From positions 1-28,945 of the IMG/VR virus record IMGVR_UViG_3300021197_001586: 28,945 bases of DNA; one strand, written 5' to 3'. This stretch comes from a virus. Shown here piece after piece: positions 21,677 through 28,945 of the stretch. The translations under genes and the position numbers were made by a program. Each line of letters starts with the position of its first letter. The stretch's first letter is position 1. The notes beneath the pieces were generated by a model. It was not told where the DNA came from. It made no database searches and saw only the letters and a list, made by a program, of their open reading frames with translations.

Positions 21677-24600
21677 ATGGCTGATTTTAGATTAGGAAGA
21701 CTAAAATTTAATTGGAGAGGCGACTGGACTCCTAGCACCGAATATGTCATTGATGATATCGTCAAGTTCGGTGCTAATACTTATGTCGTCACTACCAATC
21801 ACACTTCTACTGCGAACGAAAGAGATTGGTATGACAATGATTTGTCGTACTGGAGTCTCCATGTTGAGGGTATTCGTAACGTAGGATCGTACTCTGCTGG
21901 TACGTTCTATAAAGTTAACGATATCCTTAAGTATGGTAACACTCAATATCGTGTTACTGCTGGTATTGGAACTACTGCTGGATTAGCATTTTCTGGAGAC
22001 GCCAATCCAAACGTTACGGCATACGTAGCTGGATTTAATGGCGAAGGACCATGGGATGCAGGAACGGTATATGAGACTGGAGACGTTGTTCTCTATTCTG
22101 GTAACTCTTATGTTGCAATTCAAACATCAGTACAGGGTGCAATTCCACCTACAGAATTAAATAGACAGTGGGAATTCCTTGCACAAGGTCATAATGCCGT
22201 AGGTTTGACCACTTATGAATCTGGTGTTACCTATTATAGAGGTGATCTGGTAACAGTTGGTGGTGATACTTATCAGGTAGATGCAACTTCTACTCAGGAT
22301 GTACACCCAACTAAGGGTCTTAGTGTTGGCATTGGGTCAACAGTGGTTGGTGTTGCTATAACCGCATGGACCCTTTACAATAGAGGTCTAAGATACGCTG
22401 GTTCTTACTCTACAACAACTGAGTATTACAGAAACGATGTTGTTGAGTATGCATCATCTTCCTATGTTGGTATTGGATCTACTTCTTTCCTTTACATTAC
22501 TCCTGGTTCTGACCCAAGCAAGTGGGCGGCACTCTCGGTTGGAGACTCTAATGCACTCCTGACTCAGCCTGGAGATCTTTTGGTTCGAGATACTACTTCT
22601 CCCACTAGATTGGCTATCGGTCAGACTTATCAGTCTCTCGGTGTAGGAACAGATTTGACTCCCCAATGGATGACCATTGGTGATTCCACTAGAATTTATC
22701 ATGTTGACCCCGAACTGGGTAAAGATACCTTCAATGGTATTACTCCAGATATGGCGTTTAGAACGCTTAAGGTTGCATGTGATAATGCAAGCGCGATTAC
22801 AGATATTACTGGATTCATTTATGATGAAACATCTGGTCTGTCCACAGTTACAGCACCAAACCACGGTATTCTTTATCCAAATATTACCGTTAGACTGAGA
22901 GATATTGAGTTCTCTTGCCTCTCTGGTGCAAATTCATATACAGTTAATGCATTCCAGTACGATAATGTTGCTGGTGTTGCTACCTGTACTGTTGGTGCAG
23001 CAATGACGGGTCTCCAAATTGGAGATACAATTAGACTTGATAACCTTGAATTCACCTGCCCAGGTGGTTCTGGCATTACGACGACTATATTCCCTGATGG
23101 AACAAGAGACGCTGGTTTTAACTTCACTGTAAGTGCAATCAACGGTCCTCAACAAGTTGAGATGGCAGTTGGTGTATCAACAATTCAGCACATCTATGTA
23201 TCTGGTGGTACATTGTTTGTTGGTGTTGATACTTCCTTCTTCCCAAGAAACGTTCTGACTTCATACTTTAATGTTATTGATGTTGTTGATAACAACACAT
23301 TTACATGTAACGTTGGTGTATCGACAATTAACCATGCTTATGTACAGGGTGGACAAGTTCTGAACCTGTCTCCTGCTGTTGTTAAACTGTCCTCTTCCGA
23401 ATTTGTTGAGCAACTTCCAATTGTTGTTCCTCCATTCACCTCTGTTGTTGGTTCTACGCTTAGATCTTCTAAGATTAGACCTGCTTCTGGTATATCTGCT
23501 GATGGTCTTACTCCTAACAACCGTCAGACCATGTTCCAACTGTCTGACGCAACAACGATTCAGGGTCTGAACGTTGATGGTATGGTTGGATTTGACTATG
23601 ATCCCGCTAAACCATTTGAACTTGAGTACTCTACAGTTAGAACTGGTGTTGGTACAACTGCTTGCGGTGTTTACTTCGCATTCAACCCCAACTCCCCAAT
23701 TCTGAACAAGTCACCTTACGTTAAGGACTGTACTGCATTCGGTAATCCTCCAACTGATGGTGGAAGTGGCGGTGCTGGTGTTGGTGTTCTTTGTGATGGT
23801 GGTGTCCATGATTCTGGATTCCGCACGATGGTCTTTGACGCCTTCACGAACGTTCTGAGTGATGGTGCTGGATTTATTCTTGATGCTGACGCTGGTTCTG
23901 AGATCGTCTCCTCCTTCACGTACTACTGTAAGTGGGGTTATTACGCAGGTGGTGGTTCTAGAATTCGTGGTGTTGGTGGTAATAATTCTTATGGTGACTA
24001 TGGTGTCATCGCATCTGGATTCTCTACTGCTGAGACTCCAAGATCCCTGAGACTCTTCGGTGATAAGGCAGAGACGCAAGTTGGTACTTTGAGTGGTACT
24101 GTTGCAATCGGTAACACCATGGTTGGTGGAACCTCTGGTGCAAGAGCAACCTTCATCAACGATCAAATCTCCGCTGATGCGATCTACTTCAAGTACTATC
24201 CTGGTTACGGTGATCCTAGCATCGGTGCTGGTCAAACCGTTGGTATTGGTACTACATCCTTCGTTCCTGGTGAGTATGTAAACTTCATCGGTGCTGGTAC
24301 AACTGGTGCTATTCTACTCTCTGCTGTTAGTGGAACTGTTGGTGGTCAGAAAGGCGTTCTCTTTGAACTTGACCTTGCTGATGGTGATAACTTACCACTT
24401 GTGGGTGATGCTATTGGTATTACTACTGTTGGTGTTGGTAGTGATCTGGTCAATGGTCAACCAAGATTCTACATTGTTAACAATGTAACTGGATTCACCA
24501 CAACTTATACTCAGTATAGAGGTGACGTTGGAGACTCTCCTGTTAACTATCCTGGTCGCGTAACTGTTACTGTATCACCTGAGAAGGGAATCAGAACACC

Positions 24601-25492
24601 TGATACTCGTACAGGAATTGGTAACACTATCACTGATGGTGGTTCCTTGGTTGAAATTAGAACTAGATTCTCTAACGCACGTCTGACTGGTCACGACTTC
24701 CTCTCGATTGGTGTTGGTAACAAGACTGAAACCAACTATCCAAATGTTAACGAGGCAAACGTACAGCAGGGCAATGAGACTAGCAACTTTGGTCCTGGTA
24801 GAGTCTTCTTCGTCTCTACTGACCAAGGCGGTAACTTCAGAGTTGGTGACTTCTTCTCCGTTAACCAGTTAACTGGTGCTGCTACCCTGGACGCTTCTGC
24901 GTTCAACCTGTCTGGTTTGACTGAACTGAGACTGGGTTCACTGGGTGGTCAGATTGGTGAGGCGATCAACGAATTCTCCTCTGACGAGACCATGAGTGGT
25001 AACTCCAATACTGCAACCCCAACTGAATTCGCGGTTCGCGGATTCGTTACTAGAGGTAACATGGGTGTTGAGCAGATGGTTCCACCTAAGGGAACAACTG
25101 CCCAGAGACCTGCAGGACCACTTCAAGGTGGATTTAGATTCAACACAGATCTGGGATCCTTTGAAGGATACAGTGGAACTGCTTGGGTGCCCATCGGTGG
25201 TCTGCAAAACGTAGATGTAAACACTACGTATACTGCTAGTGTCTTCCAGACTCTCTGGTGTGATACTCAGTCTGGTGGATTTACAGTTACTCTACCTCCA
25301 ACACCTAACAAAGGTGATGTTGTTAGAATCCTTGACGTTGCCAAGACATTTGATAGTAATACACTTACTGTTGGTAGAAATGGCAAACCTATCATGGGAG
25401 ATGCTGCGGATCTTACGGTTACTACTGAAGGTGCTGCATTTGATCTAATCTTCTACAATGATACGTATGGATGGAGAATATTCAGCGTATAA
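21677..25492 (+). CDS. Large fibre or spike with CBM5/12-like modules, 1271 aa
   Basis: AAAGGA lies before the ATG. Residues ~3-290 contain five modules of the pattern W/Y-x-Y-x(3)D-x-V-x-Y-x-G-x-x-Y (VIDDIVKFGANTYVV; VNDILKYGNTQYRV; TGDVVLYSGNSYVA; RGDLVTVGGDTYQV; RNDVVEYASSSYVG), as in chitin-type carbohydrate-binding modules CBM5/12. From about residue 574 to 800 a pectate-lyase-like beta-helix pattern is visible (FVEQLPIVVPPFTSVVG, TIQGLNVDGMVG). The C-terminus has VPPKGTTAQRPAGPLQGGFR and FNTDLGSFEGYSGTAWVPIG (1133-1174), a closing signature of cyanophage fibre proteins. A host-glycan-binding spike or long fibre is the likely role. Confidence 0.75.
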   Translation: MADFRLGRLKFNWRGDWTPSTEYVIDDIVKFGANTYVVTTNHTSTANERDWYDNDLSYWSLHVEGIRNVGSYSAGTFYKVNDILKYGNTQYRVTAGIGTTAGLAFSGDANPNVTAYVAGFNGEGPWDAGTVYETGDVVLYSGNSYVAIQTSVQGAIPPTELNRQWEFLAQGHNAVGLTTYESGVTYYRGDLVTVGGDTYQVDATSTQDVHPTKGLSVGIGSTVVGVAITAWTLYNRGLRYAGSYSTTTEYYRNDVVEYASSSYVGIGSTSFLYITPGSDPSKWAALSVGDSNALLTQPGDLLVRDTTSPTRLAIGQTYQSLGVGTDLTPQWMTIGDSTRIYHVDPELGKDTFNGITPDMAFRTLKVACDNASAITDITGFIYDETSGLSTVTAPNHGILYPNITVRLRDIEFSCLSGANSYTVNAFQYDNVAGVATCTVGAAMTGLQIGDTIRLDNLEFTCPGGSGITTTIFPDGTRDAGFNFTVSAINGPQQVEMAVGVSTIQHIYVSGGTLFVGVDTSFFPRNVLTSYFNVIDVVDNNTFTCNVGVSTINHAYVQGGQVLNLSPAVVKLSSSEFVEQLPIVVPPFTSVVGSTLRSSKIRPASGISADGLTPNNRQTMFQLSDATTIQGLNVDGMVGFDYDPAKPFELEYSTVRTGVGTTACGVYFAFNPNSPILNKSPYVKDCTAFGNPPTDGGSGGAGVGVLCDGGVHDSGFRTMVFDAFTNVLSDGAGFILDADAGSEIVSSFTYYCKWGYYAGGGSRIRGVGGNNSYGDYGVIASGFSTAETPRSLRLFGDKAETQVGTLSGTVAIGNTMVGGTSGARATFINDQISADAIYFKYYPGYGDPSIGAGQTVGIGTTSFVPGEYVNFIGAGTTGAILLSAVSGTVGGQKGVLFELDLADGDNLPLVGDAIGITTVGVGSDLVNGQPRFYIVNNVTGFTTTYTQYRGDVGDSPVNYPGRVTVTVSPEKGIRTPDTRTGIGNTITDGGSLVEIRTRFSNARLTGHDFLSIGVGNKTETNYPNVNEANVQQGNETSNFGPGRVFFVSTDQGGNFRVGDFFSVNQLTGAATLDASAFNLSGLTELRLGSLGGQIGEAINEFSSDETMSGNSNTATPTEFAVRGFVTRGNMGVEQMVPPKGTTAQRPAGPLQGGFRFNTDLGSFEGYSGTAWVPIGGLQNVDVNTTYTASVFQTLWCDTQSGGFTVTLPPTPNKGDVVRILDVAKTFDSNTLTVGRNGKPIMGDAADLTVTTEGAAFDLIFYNDTYGWRIFSV

Positions 25493-25501
25493 TTATTGAT
25501 T

Positions 25502-25532
25502 AATGGGGGGAACTTAATGTTCTCCTCATTTT
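25502..25532 (+). terminator. Rho-independent terminator after the 1271-aa gene
   Basis: A 12-pair stem (25502-25513 with 25519-25530, two G-U pairs) has a G-rich 5' arm and a TTAAT loop. It ends in a short T-run (25529-25532), so efficiency may be moderate. Confidence 0.7.
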
Positions 25533-25547
25533 GTATTATGGTCATTT

Positions 25548-25555
25548 AATAAATA
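25548..25555 (+). promoter_or_regulatory. Likely T4-type late promoter variant
   Basis: AATAAATA matches 7 of 8 late-box bases and lies 26 bp before the first cysteine-rich gene, just after a terminator. The position is right for starting the three-paralogue unit. Confidence 0.5.
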
Positions 25556-25581
25556 ATAAAACGAGGGATTAGTTAAAACAA

Positions 25582-26367
25582 ATGGCATCCTACGGAAGTT
25601 ACAAAAAAATTATACAAGGACAGATTCAGGATGGATCTGTTCCTAATAGTGCATTAGCAGCTGGTGCTGGATTAGCATACAATGTGCAGCATGTTTATGG
25701 AGCACCTACTGTCTGTACTACTGGTTGTTGCTGTCTTTGGACAGTTCCAACTGGTGTAAAGAGAGTCACATTTGAAATGTGGGGATCTGGTGGTAATGGG
25801 CATGGATTCTGCAGTTGTAGTCGCTGCCATCACTATGCAGGCGCTAGTGGTGGATATTATAATTCTAAGACTATTTCTGTTCAAGGAGGTTGGACTTATA
25901 CCATTTGTGCTGGTGGTGTTTATGGATGCTGCTCTAGAGAATGCTTGGGATGTCGAGGTTGCTCTTCATATGTAAATGGATGCAACTTAACCAACTTCTG
26001 TGCCCTTGGTGGTAAAGAGGGTTGTTCAAATACAAATTATGATACTGCATGTAATTCTAGCTTCTCATGCTGCCTTGCTCCCGTCTCTAATGGCGGTGAT
26101 TTCGGAATGGGAAATCATGCTGGTACATTTGGCGGTTCAATATTCTGTCATTGCAATTACGTATTCTCTTGTACGACTGGTGCTCCATTCCTCGCTTCTG
26201 GTGGTACTGGAGTAAATGCTTCAGTAAATTGTTGGGTTCGTTGTGGTTGCTGGACTGTACCTTATGCTACAGGTGGCCAGGGAGGTCAAACTACCTATTG
26301 TGGATCTAGTTGCTGCGGACAAGGTGGTACTGGTGGCAGTGGACTTGTTAAAATTACATATCTCTGA
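25582..26367 (+). CDS. Cysteine-rich, glycine-rich putative adhesin A, 261 aa
   Basis: First of three tandem paralogues. It has 28 cysteines in 261 residues. The N-terminal ~40 residues (MASYGSYKKIIQGQIQDGSV) form a shared attachment segment. The core has GCCCLWTVPTGVK (49-61), FEMWGSGGNG, CSCSRCHH (77-84), NGCNLTNFCALGG, FCHC, CWVRCGCW and CGSSCCGQGG, ending GSGLVKITYL. WTVPTGV and the closing GGxGGSGLVKI are signatures of glycine-rich phage adhesin domains, placed at distal fibre tips in other phages. The Cys/His clusters could form many disulfides or bind Zn, Fe or Fe-S. GAGGG ribosome site and a late-promoter-like box lie upstream. Confidence 0.75.
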   Translation: MASYGSYKKIIQGQIQDGSVPNSALAAGAGLAYNVQHVYGAPTVCTTGCCCLWTVPTGVKRVTFEMWGSGGNGHGFCSCSRCHHYAGASGGYYNSKTISVQGGWTYTICAGGVYGCCSRECLGCRGCSSYVNGCNLTNFCALGGKEGCSNTNYDTACNSSFSCCLAPVSNGGDFGMGNHAGTFGGSIFCHCNYVFSCTTGAPFLASGGTGVNASVNCWVRCGCWTVPYATGGQGGQTTYCGSSCCGQGGTGGSGLVKITYL

Positions 26368-27964
26368 TAGGAGTATACAACTAAAATGGCATCTTATAAC
26401 AGTTACAAAAAGATATCTGCAGAAGGTATTGCCGATGGTGCAGTTGACGCTGTAGACTTTTCAACATCATTGAATGGGACATTTGGCGTAAAATGGGTTT
26501 ATGCAAGCCCTAATGCATGTAGTACTGGTTGTTGCTGTCTTTGGACAGTTCCAACTGGTGTAAAAAAACTACAGATTCAAATGTGGGGATCTGGGGGTAA
26601 TGGTTCAGGTGCATGTTCCTGTAGTCGTTGTCACCATAATCTTGGTAGTCAAGGCGGATATTACAGTGTCAAGACTATTGATGTCACTGAAGGTTGGCAA
26701 TATACCGTTTGTGCTTCTGGTGTTTATGGATGCTGCTCTAGAGAATGTACTGCATGTTATGGATGTAGCTCCTATGTAAACGGATGCAACTTAAGTAACT
26801 TCTGTGCTCGTGGTGGACGAGGTGGATTTGCAAATACCTCTTGGAATACTCTTTGTACTGGAGTTAATGATTGTTGTATTGGTCCTACTACTAATGGCAC
26901 CGATTTTGCAATAATGTCTATGCATCCACATTGGGATGGCGCTGAGTTTGTTTATGATAGAGGATTTTGTCACTGTTATAATAGATCTACCTTCAGTAGT
27001 GGTGCTCCACTAATTGGAGCAACTACCCAAGAATCAATTAGAGCATGTTGGATTCGCTGCGGTTGTTACCAAGCTCCATATGGTGCTGGTGCTCAAAACG
27101 CTAAGACTACCTATTGTGGATCTAGTTGCTGCGGACAAGGTGGTACAGGTGGACCTGGACTTGTTAAAATAACTTACTTTTGATACTAAATACAATCATA
27201 GAGAGATCCTAAAAAATGGCACAGTATTCCAATTACAAAAAAGTTAGCGGGGGAAATTTACCTCCTGGATCAATTCCAGCGACTGCTTTAAATACCACTG
27301 GATTGGACACTTGGAATGTCAAGTGGTTTTGGGGATCTCCTGAAGAATGCACTCCTGGTTGTTGCTGTCTTTGGACAGTTCCAACTGGAGTAAAAAGAGC
27401 TCATATTGAGATGTGGGGTGCTGGAGGAAGTGGAACTGGTGCTTGCTCTTGTAGCCGCTGCCACGTATATCGTGGAGCTCAAGGTGGGTATTATAATTCC
27501 AAGATGATTGATGTTGACGAAGGTTGGACTTATACTGTTTGTGCTGGTGGTGTTTATACTTGTCGTAATAGAGAGTGTTGTGGTTGTCAGGGATGTACCT
27601 CCTTTGTAAACGGATGCAACTTAAGTAACTTCTGTGCTATTGGTGGTCATGGGGGAATTGCTTGCAACAGTTGGTCCCTAGGTTGCAATTCTTACATGCC
27701 ATGTTGCCTTGCACCTGCTTCTAATGGTGGTGATTTTGGAATGGGTAATCACCTTGGCGCAATGTGGAATCCTAAAGGATTTTTCTGTCATTGCCACGGT
27801 AGATATTCTATGCCAACTTCTGCACCATTTATTGGAACCCAAGTGCAGGTACAACAAAATTTCTGCTGGGTTCGTTGTGGTTGCTGGACTGTACCTTATG
27901 GTCATGGTGGGCAGAATGCTCAGACTAATTATTGTGGATCTAGTTGCTGCGGACAAGGTGGTAT
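25721..27964 (+). repeat. DNA-level conserved blocks shared by the three Cys-rich genes
   Basis: A 40-bp block encoding TGCCCLWTVPTGVK-type sequence is identical at 25721-25760 and 26525-26564 and differs by one base at 27355-27394. A second 40-bp block encoding TYCGSSCCGQGG is identical at 26291-26330 and 27107-27146 and nearly so at 27925-27964. Synonymous positions are also kept there, while flanking regions diverge. Confidence 0.8.
26386..27183 (+). CDS. Cysteine-rich, glycine-rich putative adhesin B, 265 aa
   Basis: Second paralogue, 18 nt after the first and with TAGGAG ahead of its ATG. It holds 26 cysteines. The blocks GCCCLWTVPTGVK, CSCSRCHH, CCSREC, NGCNLSNFCARGG, FCHC, CWIRCGC and CGSSCCGQGG are kept at the same spacing as in copy A. 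The middle region differs most: MSMHPHWDGAEFVYDRG replaces the GMGNHAGTFGG stretch, adding two more histidines. It ends GPGLVKITYF. Diversified loops on a conserved Cys framework are expected for receptor-binding tips. Whether all three proteins sit in one particle or are alternatives cannot be seen. Confidence 0.75.
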   Translation: MASYNSYKKISAEGIADGAVDAVDFSTSLNGTFGVKWVYASPNACSTGCCCLWTVPTGVKKLQIQMWGSGGNGSGACSCSRCHHNLGSQGGYYSVKTIDVTEGWQYTVCASGVYGCCSRECTACYGCSSYVNGCNLSNFCARGGRGGFANTSWNTLCTGVNDCCIGPTTNGTDFAIMSMHPHWDGAEFVYDRGFCHCYNRSTFSSGAPLIGATTQESIRACWIRCGCYQAPYGAGAQNAKTTYCGSSCCGQGGTGGPGLVKITYF

Positions 27965-28001
27965 GGGCGGTAGCGGACTTGTAAAAATTACTTACGTCTG
28001 A
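27216..28001 (+). CDS. Cysteine-rich, glycine-rich putative adhesin C, 261 aa
   Basis: Third paralogue, 32 nt after copy B, with 27 cysteines. It shares GCCCLWTVPTGVK, CSCSRCH, NGCNLSNFCAIGG, FCHCHG, CWVRCGCWTVPYG and CGSSCCGQGG. It differs in the N-terminal segment (MAQYSNYKKVSGGNLPPGSI), in the TCRNRECCGCQGC cluster that replaces the CCSREC type, and in IACNSWSLGCN. It ends GSGLVKITYV and is followed by a strong terminator. A weak ACTAAATA box at 27185-27192 is only a 6/8 match to the late promoter. Close relatedness of the three genes suggests tandem duplication. Confidence 0.75.
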   Translation: MAQYSNYKKVSGGNLPPGSIPATALNTTGLDTWNVKWFWGSPEECTPGCCCLWTVPTGVKRAHIEMWGAGGSGTGACSCSRCHVYRGAQGGYYNSKMIDVDEGWTYTVCAGGVYTCRNRECCGCQGCTSFVNGCNLSNFCAIGGHGGIACNSWSLGCNSYMPCCLAPASNGGDFGMGNHLGAMWNPKGFFCHCHGRYSMPTSAPFIGTQVQVQQNFCWVRCGCWTVPYGHGGQNAQTNYCGSSCCGQGGMGGSGLVKITYV

Positions 28002-28031
28002 TATAATTTAAATCCGTGTGAAGGAAGTGAT

Positions 28032-28068
28032 CGAGGGGGATGTTAACCACACCCCCTCGTTTTATTTT
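28032..28068 (+). terminator. Rho-independent terminator after the Cys-rich gene cluster
   Basis: A perfect 8-bp stem CGAGGGGG (28032-28039) with CCCCCTCG (28052-28059), a 12-nt loop and a TTTTATTTT tail (28060-28068). Confidence 0.9.
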
Positions 28069-28071
28069 CCA

Positions 28072-28079
28072 TATAAATA
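28072..28079 (+). promoter_or_regulatory. T4-type late promoter
   Basis: A perfect TATAAATA box directly after the terminator, 37 bp before the chaperone-like gene. An AAGGAG lies at about 28085-28090, further than usual (over 25 nt) from the ATG at 28117. Confidence 0.8.
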
Positions 28080-28116
28080 CTAATGAAGGAGTAAACCCGA
28101 ACAAATCCTAACTATT

Positions 28117-28803
28117 ATGGCAACACAACAAATCAAAGTCGAGTTTGATCTCGCTCTTCCTAACAACTTTCTGGTAGATCATAGCACTAGTGCTAATAAA
28201 ACTCGTAAATCAGAATATAATGGACCAGATAAAATATATCTACAAATCGGTGCAGATGGCCAAGAAGTTGCTGGTCCACTGACTGAGGATGATATTATTG
28301 ATGGTCGTCCAATGCCAGCAGATTGCGTTGATTGGATGGAAATTGACTGTGCAACTGATCCTCTTGTTTGTCAACTCAGAGGACCTGTCTCTAATGAAAT
28401 TGAGGAAGAATATACTGGAGAACTTGCACATCCTGGATCACCAGTTGTAGCAGGATATCCTCAGTTCTCTTATTCAACTCCAATTATGCCTGGAGATATC
28501 TATGACAAAAATACTATGGTAATTGTTGATGGATCTCCTACCTTCAATAGATATACTGTACCCCAAAAACTTCATGATAAGGATGCCGATTTAACTTGGG
28601 AAGATATTAGAAAGCATAGAAATCAGATGCTTGAGCAAACTGATGCTAGAACTGGTACTGATATGCCAGATTCAATTCTCAATGAGTGGAAAGCATATCG
28701 AGTTCTTTTGAGAGATCTTCCTGCAACTCTCGAAGCAGCTGGTGTAGAACCAAATATTGCATACTATATGTTCCCTGAAGCACCTGGAGTTGCTCCTGAG
28801 TGA
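28117..28803 (+). CDS. Putative tail or fibre assembly chaperone, 228 aa
   Basis: The C-terminal third (residues ~155-205) has the pattern LTWEDIRKHRNQMLEQTDAR, DMPDSILNEWKAYRVLLRDL then PATLEAAG: W-x-x-I-R-x-x-R-N-x-x-L, T/D, W-x-x-Y-R-x-x-L-R-D-L-P. This is the signature of phage tail assembly chaperone-like proteins (Phage_tail_APC type). The N-terminal part starts MATQQIKVEFDLALPNNFLV and holds IYLQIGADGQEVAGPLTEDD and a WMEIDC segment. It follows the adhesin-like genes, the usual place for a fibre chaperone, and has its own late promoter. It may be a virion part rather than a chaperone; the APC-type domain occurs in both contexts. Confidence 0.65.
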   Translation: MATQQIKVEFDLALPNNFLVDHSTSANKTRKSEYNGPDKIYLQIGADGQEVAGPLTEDDIIDGRPMPADCVDWMEIDCATDPLVCQLRGPVSNEIEEEYTGELAHPGSPVVAGYPQFSYSTPIMPGDIYDKNTMVIVDGSPTFNRYTVPQKLHDKDADLTWEDIRKHRNQMLEQTDARTGTDMPDSILNEWKAYRVLLRDLPATLEAAGVEPNIAYYMFPEAPGVAPE

Positions 28804-28808
28804 TTGAC

Positions 28809-28945
28809 ATGATTGATAATTTTAAAATTTACAAATTTGACTATATTATAGAAAACCAAGCAGAGATCATCGAGACAGCACTTCTCTGTCACGATGCTCT
28901 CATCTCCGATGGATTTGGAGACACTACATGGAGTTATTATTTGTA
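28809..28945 (+). CDS. Start of an unrecognised gene (partial, cut by window end)
   Basis: The ATG at 28809 lies 5 nt after the preceding stop. The 45 visible codons read MIDNFKIYKFDYIIENQAEI, then IETALLCHDALISDGFGDTT and WSYYL, with no stop before the window ends. No family can be assigned from this much. The short spacing suggests it is in the same transcript as the chaperone-like gene. Confidence 0.6.
   Translation, partial: MIDNFKIYKFDYIIENQAEIIETALLCHDALISDGFGDTTWSYYL

Noticed and set aside
27185-27192. ACTAAATA as a late promoter before the third Cys-rich gene
   Set aside because: Only 6 of 8 matches to TATAAATA in an AT-rich gap; mentioned in the gene entry but not called.
1-28945. 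CRISPR arrays, tRNA genes, insertion sequences, integrase or attachment sites
   Set aside because: No regular spaced repeats outside coding repeats, no cloverleaf-like sequence and no transposase or integrase frame were found by reading; a tRNA scan was not possible.

Overview
The window is part of the genome of a T4-like marine cyanophage (cyanomyovirus infecting Synechococcus or Prochlorococcus). It begins with the last 33 codons of a photosystem II D1 gene (psbA) and also carries D2 (psbD), plastocyanin (petE), ferredoxin (petF) and purine biosynthesis genes. These are mixed with tiny, tightly packed phage genes and followed by a long block of virion genes. T4-type late-promoter boxes (TATAAATA) precede several late genes. 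All recognised genes are on the + strand. Host genus and exact phage cannot be fixed from the sequence alone.

Left part (1-7.8 kb, auxiliary metabolism and small genes). After psbA and its terminator comes a coupled purine operon: purC (SAICAR synthetase), an unknown 89-aa gene, purM (AIR synthetase) and purS (small subunit of FGAM synthetase). Next are a secreted HExxH metallopeptidase-like protein, a small unknown gene, petE, petF and psbD. A DoxX-family membrane protein overlaps the end of psbD by 4 nt. Two short membrane or exported proteins, an unknown 132-aa protein and a 2-oxoglutarate/Fe(II) oxygenase-like protein follow. The left part ends in a run of six very short genes (28-74 aa) linked by stop/start overlaps; four encode little more than one membrane helix. 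During infection the host chromosome is shut down. PSII proteins, electron carriers and purine enzymes would then keep light energy and nucleotides flowing into phage DNA synthesis.

Right part (7.8-28.9 kb, late virion genes). Late promoters drive a series of structural genes that I read as tail-fibre, baseplate or adhesin components. They include a BppU-like small protein, a fibre-type protein, a 461-aa three-repeat protein, a 978-aa fibre with 9-residue repeats and GDGSxLTG motifs, a 646-aa protein, a LamG-like protein, a 1535-aa multi-repeat giant, an Mtd-N-like fibre protein, a 118-aa protein, and a 1271-aa protein with five CBM5/12-like modules. Three tandem paralogues follow with about 10% cysteine in a glycine-rich adhesin-like framework. 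The module ends with a tail-assembly chaperone-like protein and the start of one more gene.

Most notable points: the three cysteine-rich putative adhesins, the psbD-DoxX overlap, purS in a phage purine operon, the run of tiny membrane peptides, and terminators whose U-tract runs directly into the next ATG. No tRNA, CRISPR, insertion sequence, integrase or attachment site was seen. No gap between genes exceeds 300 bases.
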